NCBI GenBank assembly: GCA_902619805.1
Contig: CACNGC010000003.1
Coordinates: forward strand, 124,001 to 188,000
Reading direction: 5' to 3'
DNA: 64,000 nucleotides
Origin: an uncultured SAR116 cluster alpha proteobacterium
GTDB taxonomy: Bacteria; Pseudomonadota; Alphaproteobacteria; Puniceispirillales; Marisalimonadaceae
In this document: piece after piece, positions 62,871 to 64,000 of the stretch
How positions within the stretch are numbered: position 1 is the first letter of the stretch
Layout of the letters: the number at the start of each line of letters is the position of its first letter
Made by a program: the position numbers and the translations under genes
The notes under the pieces: model-generated
Databases searched by the model: none
Seen by the model: the letters and a program-made list of their open reading frames with translations, nothing else
What the model was told of the DNA's origin: nothing

Positions 62871-64000
62871 TTAAGAAGCTATCATCTCATTCCATTTTCT
62901 TACCATGTATTTATTTTCATCCATGGTAGCATTCCAGCATGCAACAGCTCCCATTCTAGATTCGTATGAGCCACCATCTCTAACTTCACCCTTAGATGCT
63001 AGTTTCTTGCCTTCTGGACTCATAATGTCGGCAGTGGCTGGTTTACCCATCATCCAATAATCCCATTCATATGCTTCCATATATTTCTTTGCTGTTGGGA
63101 TAACTGCAGAGTAATAGCCTTGACGGTTTAAATAAGCACCTACCCAACCAGATAAATACCAATTTATAAATTCGTAGCAGATATCAGCTTGTCTTCCTTT
63201 TGTAGTAGAAGGTAATCCAAAACCTGCTGCCCAGGCTCTGTATCCCTCTTTAAGAGGTTGATAGACACATGGAATACCTTTTGTTCTAACTGCAGTAATT
63301 GCTGGTGACCACATTGATTGAATTACCACTTCACCAGAAGCCATTAAGTTAACACTTTCATTAAAGTCACTCCAGAAAGCTCTGAATTGTCCAGATTTTT
63401 TAGCTTCTATGAATATCTTCATTGTTAAATCAATTTCTTCTTTTGTCATATTCCCTTTATCTGGGTACTTATATTCGCCCATAGCTTCAACCACCATAGC
63501 AGCATCCATAATGCCAATTGATGGTATGTTTAATATAGAAGCTTTTCCTTTAAACTCAGGGTTTAATAGTTCCGCCCACGAACTGATAGGTCTTTTAATT
63601 AAATCAGGTCGAATGCCTAGAGTGTCAGCGTTATATACTGTAGGGATTAGTGTGACATATTGTGTAGGTTCTGATGCAAATTCTTTTGATTTAGCACCTT
63701 TAAGATACATTACTTTCTTAGGGGCTGTCCCTTGATCACCAATTTTCTTACCTGCAACTTCTCCTTTTGTAAATGCAGAAGTAACATTATCCCATTCCTT
63801 AATTCTTTTTGTATCCATACCTAATAAATTTCCAGAAGGTACCAACTTGGGCATACTAAAATATTCAGAATCAACAATATCGAAACTATTTGGTTGTGTA
63901 AAAATTGTCTTTACAACTTCATCAGTTGTTTTAACAATAAATTTAACTTTAATTCCAGTATCATCAAATAATTTTTTTTGAACTGCATCACCCATATTAA
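62871..64000 (-). CDS. Extracellular solute-binding protein of Pot type (5' partial)
   Basis: Family-1 periplasmic binding protein (PotD-like). The frame is open to the window edge, and the signal peptide plus the first ~50 residues lie outside. Visible are FDDTGIKVKF, SFDIVDSEYFSMPKLVPSG, ELLNPEFKGKASILN and the C-terminal ligand-domain stretch ICYEFINWYLSGWVGAYLN. It serves the PotB/PotC-like permeases downstream. The ligand is probably a small nitrogen compound. Confidence 0.9.
   Translation of the reverse strand, partial: NMGDAVQKKLFDDTGIKVKFIVKTTDEVVKTIFTQPNSFDIVDSEYFSMPKLVPSGNLLGMDTKRIKEWDNVTSAFTKGEVAGKKIGDQGTAPKKVMYLKGAKSKEFASEPTQYVTLIPTVYNADTLGIRPDLIKRPISSWAELLNPEFKGKASILNIPSIGIMDAAMVVEAMGEYKYPDKGNMTKEEIDLTMKIFIEAKKSGQFRAFWSDFNESVNLMASGEVVIQSMWSPAITAVRTKGIPCVYQPLKEGYRAWAAGFGLPSTTKGRQADICYEFINWYLSGWVGAYLNRQGYYSAVIPTAKKYMEAYEWDYWMMGKPATADIMSPEGKKLASKGEVRDGGSYESRMGAVACWNATMDENKYMVRKWNEMIAS

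Noticed and set aside
1-64000. CRISPR arrays, rRNA genes, intact insertion sequences
   Set aside because: Scanned for regularly spaced direct repeats, conserved rRNA segments and transposase motifs; none were seen.

Overview
The window is AT-rich bacterial chromosome (about 30% GC judged by eye) and almost fully coding. Short spacers and many 1-11 base overlaps join genes into operons. Gene order points to an alphaproteobacterium: rnd-lptC-lptA-lptB-ptsN; thrS-infC-rpmI-rplT-pheS-pheT; and murA-DUF2948-(hisGD)-infA-maf-RNase E/G-yacG-tRNA-Phe. Low GC, missing rpoN/hpf between lptB and ptsN, many uptake systems based on binding proteins, and gene remnants suggest a streamlined marine lineage of the Pelagibacterales / HIMB59 / AEGEAN-169 type. 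The exact lineage is inference.

Layout. 1-2.6 kb: a sugar-acid/2-hydroxyacid module (GhrA-like dehydrogenase, HpcH/HpaI aldolase, SerA-like dehydrogenase). 2.6-9 kb: PtsN, LPS export (lptCAB), a short RNase D, an NDUFA9-like protein, UppP and a CysJ-like reductase. 9-16 kb: a LysR regulator and glutamate synthase (gltB, gltD). 16-19.4 kb: GNAT, GST, alpha/beta hydrolase and a glycosyltransferase. 19.4-32.6 kb: the translation, murA, histidine, maf and RNase block, with tRNA-Thr and tRNA-Phe. 32.6-38.4 kb: an accessory zone after tRNA-Phe, with two gene-poor stretches, a TPR/O-GlcNAc-transferase-like protein, an ArsR repressor with a clear operator and its permease, an HD hydrolase, and remnants of alkA and perhaps a TOBE domain.

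38.4-41.9 kb: a second dehydrogenase/HpcH module with an MDR oxidoreductase and a TauE/SafE exporter split by one in-frame TAG. 41.9-50.7 kb, minus strand: a FecR-like protein, a complete BMP-family (nucleoside-type) ABC importer, and a TAXI-TRAP transporter. 50.8-57.0 kb, plus strand: six tightly packed genes (HMG-CoA lyase, CoA-transferase III, enoyl-CoA hydratase, IPMDH-like dehydrogenase, PrpF-like isomerase, AbrB membrane protein), divergent from the TRAP system; this is the best candidate for an undescribed catabolic pathway. 57-64 kb: GFA protein, DHDPS-family lyase, Ldh-family dehydrogenase, then a minus-strand operon of Pot-type ABC importer, Asp/Glu/hydantoin racemase and upp.

The accessory genes look like import plus breakdown of small organic acids, nucleosides and hydantoin- or polyamine-like compounds. 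Rho-independent hairpins lie directly after all three binding-protein genes. Sequence-level oddities include an infC ORF whose only Shine-Dalgarno-positioned start is ATA, and an lptB whose best Shine-Dalgarno sits before a CTG. No CRISPR array, intact insertion sequence, prophage or rRNA was seen.
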